Source of the DNA: Victivallales bacterium
Lineage (GTDB): Bacteria; Verrucomicrobiota; Lentisphaeria; Victivallales; JAUVCU01
NCBI GenBank assembly: GCA_029934175.1
Contig: JAOZMT010000072.1
Span: 1,654-8,549 of the forward strand
Direction of reading: 5' to 3'
DNA length: 6,896 nucleotides
Part shown: positions 5,832 through 6,896 of the stretch, one piece after another
Layout of the letters: each line of letters begins with the position of its first letter
How positions within the stretch are numbered: position 1 is the first letter of the stretch
Notes under the pieces: generated by a model
Told to the model about the DNA's origin: nothing
Database searches by the model: none
Seen by the model: the letters and a program-made list of their open reading frames with translations, nothing else
Translations under genes and position numbers: made by a program

Positions 5832-6896
5832 ATGAGTAAAAGAAAAATTTGTGTATTTGTAGGAAGTAGAGCTAATTATAGTAGCATTAAATCTGTTATG
5901 CGTGCCGTAAAAGCACATCCTAATTTAGAGTTACAAGTTGTTTTGGGAGCATCAGCTTTACTAGATCGTTTTGGAAGAGTTGAAAATCTGATTAGAAAAG
6001 ATGGATTTGAGCCTGATTTTACTTTTCATAATATAGTAGAAGGTGAAAGCCCCGTTACAATGGCTAAATCAACAGGATTAGGAATGATTGAATCTGCAAT
6101 GGTTCTTAATAATTTAAAACCTGATTTCGTTGTTATTGTTGGAGATAGATTTGAAATGATGGCTATGACATTATCAGCTGTTTATATGAATATAAGAGTT
6201 GCTCATACAATGGGAGGAGAGGTTACTGGAACAATAGATGAAAGCATTAGGCATGCAATTACAAAATTTGCACATTTACATTTTACAGCTAATGAAGATG
6301 CTGCTGAACGAGTTCGAAAAATGGGAGAAGAAAGTCAATATGTGTATGATATAGGTTGTCCAAGAATAGACTTAGTTGCAGAAGAATTAGAAAAAGACTC
6401 TTATGAAGTATTGAAAAATGAAGATATATTTAAATCGTTTGGTGGTGTTGGGAATAAAATTAATCTAAAAGAACCATTTTTGCTTGTTTCGCAACATCCT
6501 GTTACAACAGAATTTGGAACAAATAGAGCGCAAATAGAAGAAACTCTAAAGGTATTAAATAAATTACAAATGCCTACTATTATGTTATGGCCAAATATTG
6601 ATGCAGGGAGTGATGATATTTCTAAAGGCATTAGAACTTTTAGAGAAAATAATAATCCTAAGTGGTTACATGTTTTTAAAAATTTACCTACGCATATTTA
6701 CATTCATTTGATGAATACAACAGCTTGTTTAATTGGAAATAGTAGTTCTGGAATTCGAGAAAGTGGGTTTATAGGAACTCCTGTTGTAAATATTGGAACG
6801 AGACAAAATCTACGAATGAAAGGCGAAAATGCGATTAACGCAGATTATAATTATAAAGATATTTTATTATCTGTAGAAAAACAAATAAAACATGGC
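5832..6896 (+). CDS. neuC: Hydrolysing UDP-GlcNAc 2-epimerase family (3' end missing)
   Basis: NeuC hydrolyses and epimerises a UDP-N-acetylhexosamine to the free sugar that NeuB uses: ManNAc for sialic acid, or the diacetamido analogue for LegG-type enzymes. The gene is open for 355 codons and runs off the right edge; full-length relatives have about 370-390 residues, so only a short C-terminal piece is missing. The start is fixed by a strong ribosome binding site and the MSKRKICVFVGSRANY opening. Motifs in order: GSRANYSS (11-18), VGDRFEM (103-109), HTMGGEVTG (125-133), DESIRHAITKFAHLHF (136-151), IGCPR (174-178), SQHPVTTE (220-227), GNSSSGIRE (302-310) and NIGTRQ (320-325). The NSSSGIRE form fits the hydrolysing class rather than the WecB type. 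It follows the ORF6N gene rather than neuA directly. One perfect palindrome copy lies at 6830 and a degenerate one at 6480. Confidence 0.93.
   Translation, partial: MSKRKICVFVGSRANYSSIKSVMRAVKAHPNLELQVVLGASALLDRFGRVENLIRKDGFEPDFTFHNIVEGESPVTMAKSTGLGMIESAMVLNNLKPDFVVIVGDRFEMMAMTLSAVYMNIRVAHTMGGEVTGTIDESIRHAITKFAHLHFTANEDAAERVRKMGEESQYVYDIGCPRIDLVAEELEKDSYEVLKNEDIFKSFGGVGNKINLKEPFLLVSQHPVTTEFGTNRAQIEETLKVLNKLQMPTIMLWPNIDAGSDDISKGIRTFRENNNPKWLHVFKNLPTHIYIHLMNTTACLIGNSSSGIRESGFIGTPVVNIGTRQNLRMKGENAINADYNYKDILLSVEKQIKHG
6480..6494. repeat. Degenerate palindrome copy (in neuC)
   Basis: TTGCT-TGTTT-CGCAA has one mismatch (T for G) in the left arm and the same spacer as the intergenic copy at 5218. 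Confidence 0.5.
6830..6842. repeat. TGCG-N5-CGCA palindrome, copy 9 (in neuC)
   Basis: TGCG-ATTAA-CGCA is read as A-I-N-A, residues 334-337 of NeuC, the same phase as copies 1, 3, 5 and 6. Confidence 0.75.

Noticed and set aside
6401..6631. Open frame on the - strand within neuC
   Set aside because: It lies opposite conserved NeuC sequence and has no recognisable content.
1918..6842. Palindromes as a CRISPR array
   Set aside because: Copies are 13-15 bases, irregularly spaced over 5 kb and mostly inside genes.

Overview
This window is part of a surface-polysaccharide gene cluster from an AT-rich bacterium. All seven recognisable genes and one partial gene lie on the + strand and are mostly packed end to end. 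Its core is a nonulosonic (sialic-acid-type) sugar pathway: a Wzx-type flippase, NeuB (condensing synthase), NeuA (CMP-sugar synthetase) and NeuC (hydrolysing UDP-sugar 2-epimerase, cut by the window end). This suggests a bacterium that decorates its envelope with a sialic- or legionaminic-type acid. The low GC, Shine-Dalgarno-like sites and an ORF6N gene preceded by CACGAA repeats fit several phyla (Bacteroidota-like lineages are one guess), so taxonomy is left open.

Layout: positions 1-149 hold the 3' end of an unidentified upstream gene that overlaps the flippase (130-1554). The flippase overlaps neuB (1536-2546). Next comes a two-gene module: an ABC/OLD-like ATPase with an N-terminal EVE/PUA-like domain (2547-3908), overlapped by a small PD-(D/E)XK-type protein (3895-4395). 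The module ends in an ATGA overlap with neuA (4392-5093). A 164-base gap with three tandem 9-base CACGAA units and a palindrome leads to an ORF6N-domain gene (5258-5800), then neuC (5832 to the window end).

The neu pathway is therefore split twice by genes with no role in sugar synthesis. NeuC would release the hexosamine, NeuB would condense it with phosphoenolpyruvate, NeuA would activate the product with CTP, and the flippase would export the lipid-linked glycan. The ATPase/nuclease pair looks like a compact candidate defence or modification-dependent restriction module, loosely parallel to McrBC but with a different motor. I could not match it to a named system. Its Walker A motif has cysteine where the last glycine is expected.

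The second striking signal is a dispersed short palindrome, TGCG-N5-CGCA (fuller consensus about TTGCGAAANTCGCAA). It occurs nine times in perfect form, inside neuB, neuA and neuC and once between genes. The coding copies use all three reading phases. It is absent from the flippase and from the ATPase/nuclease pair, which suggests those parts arrived more recently than the rest.
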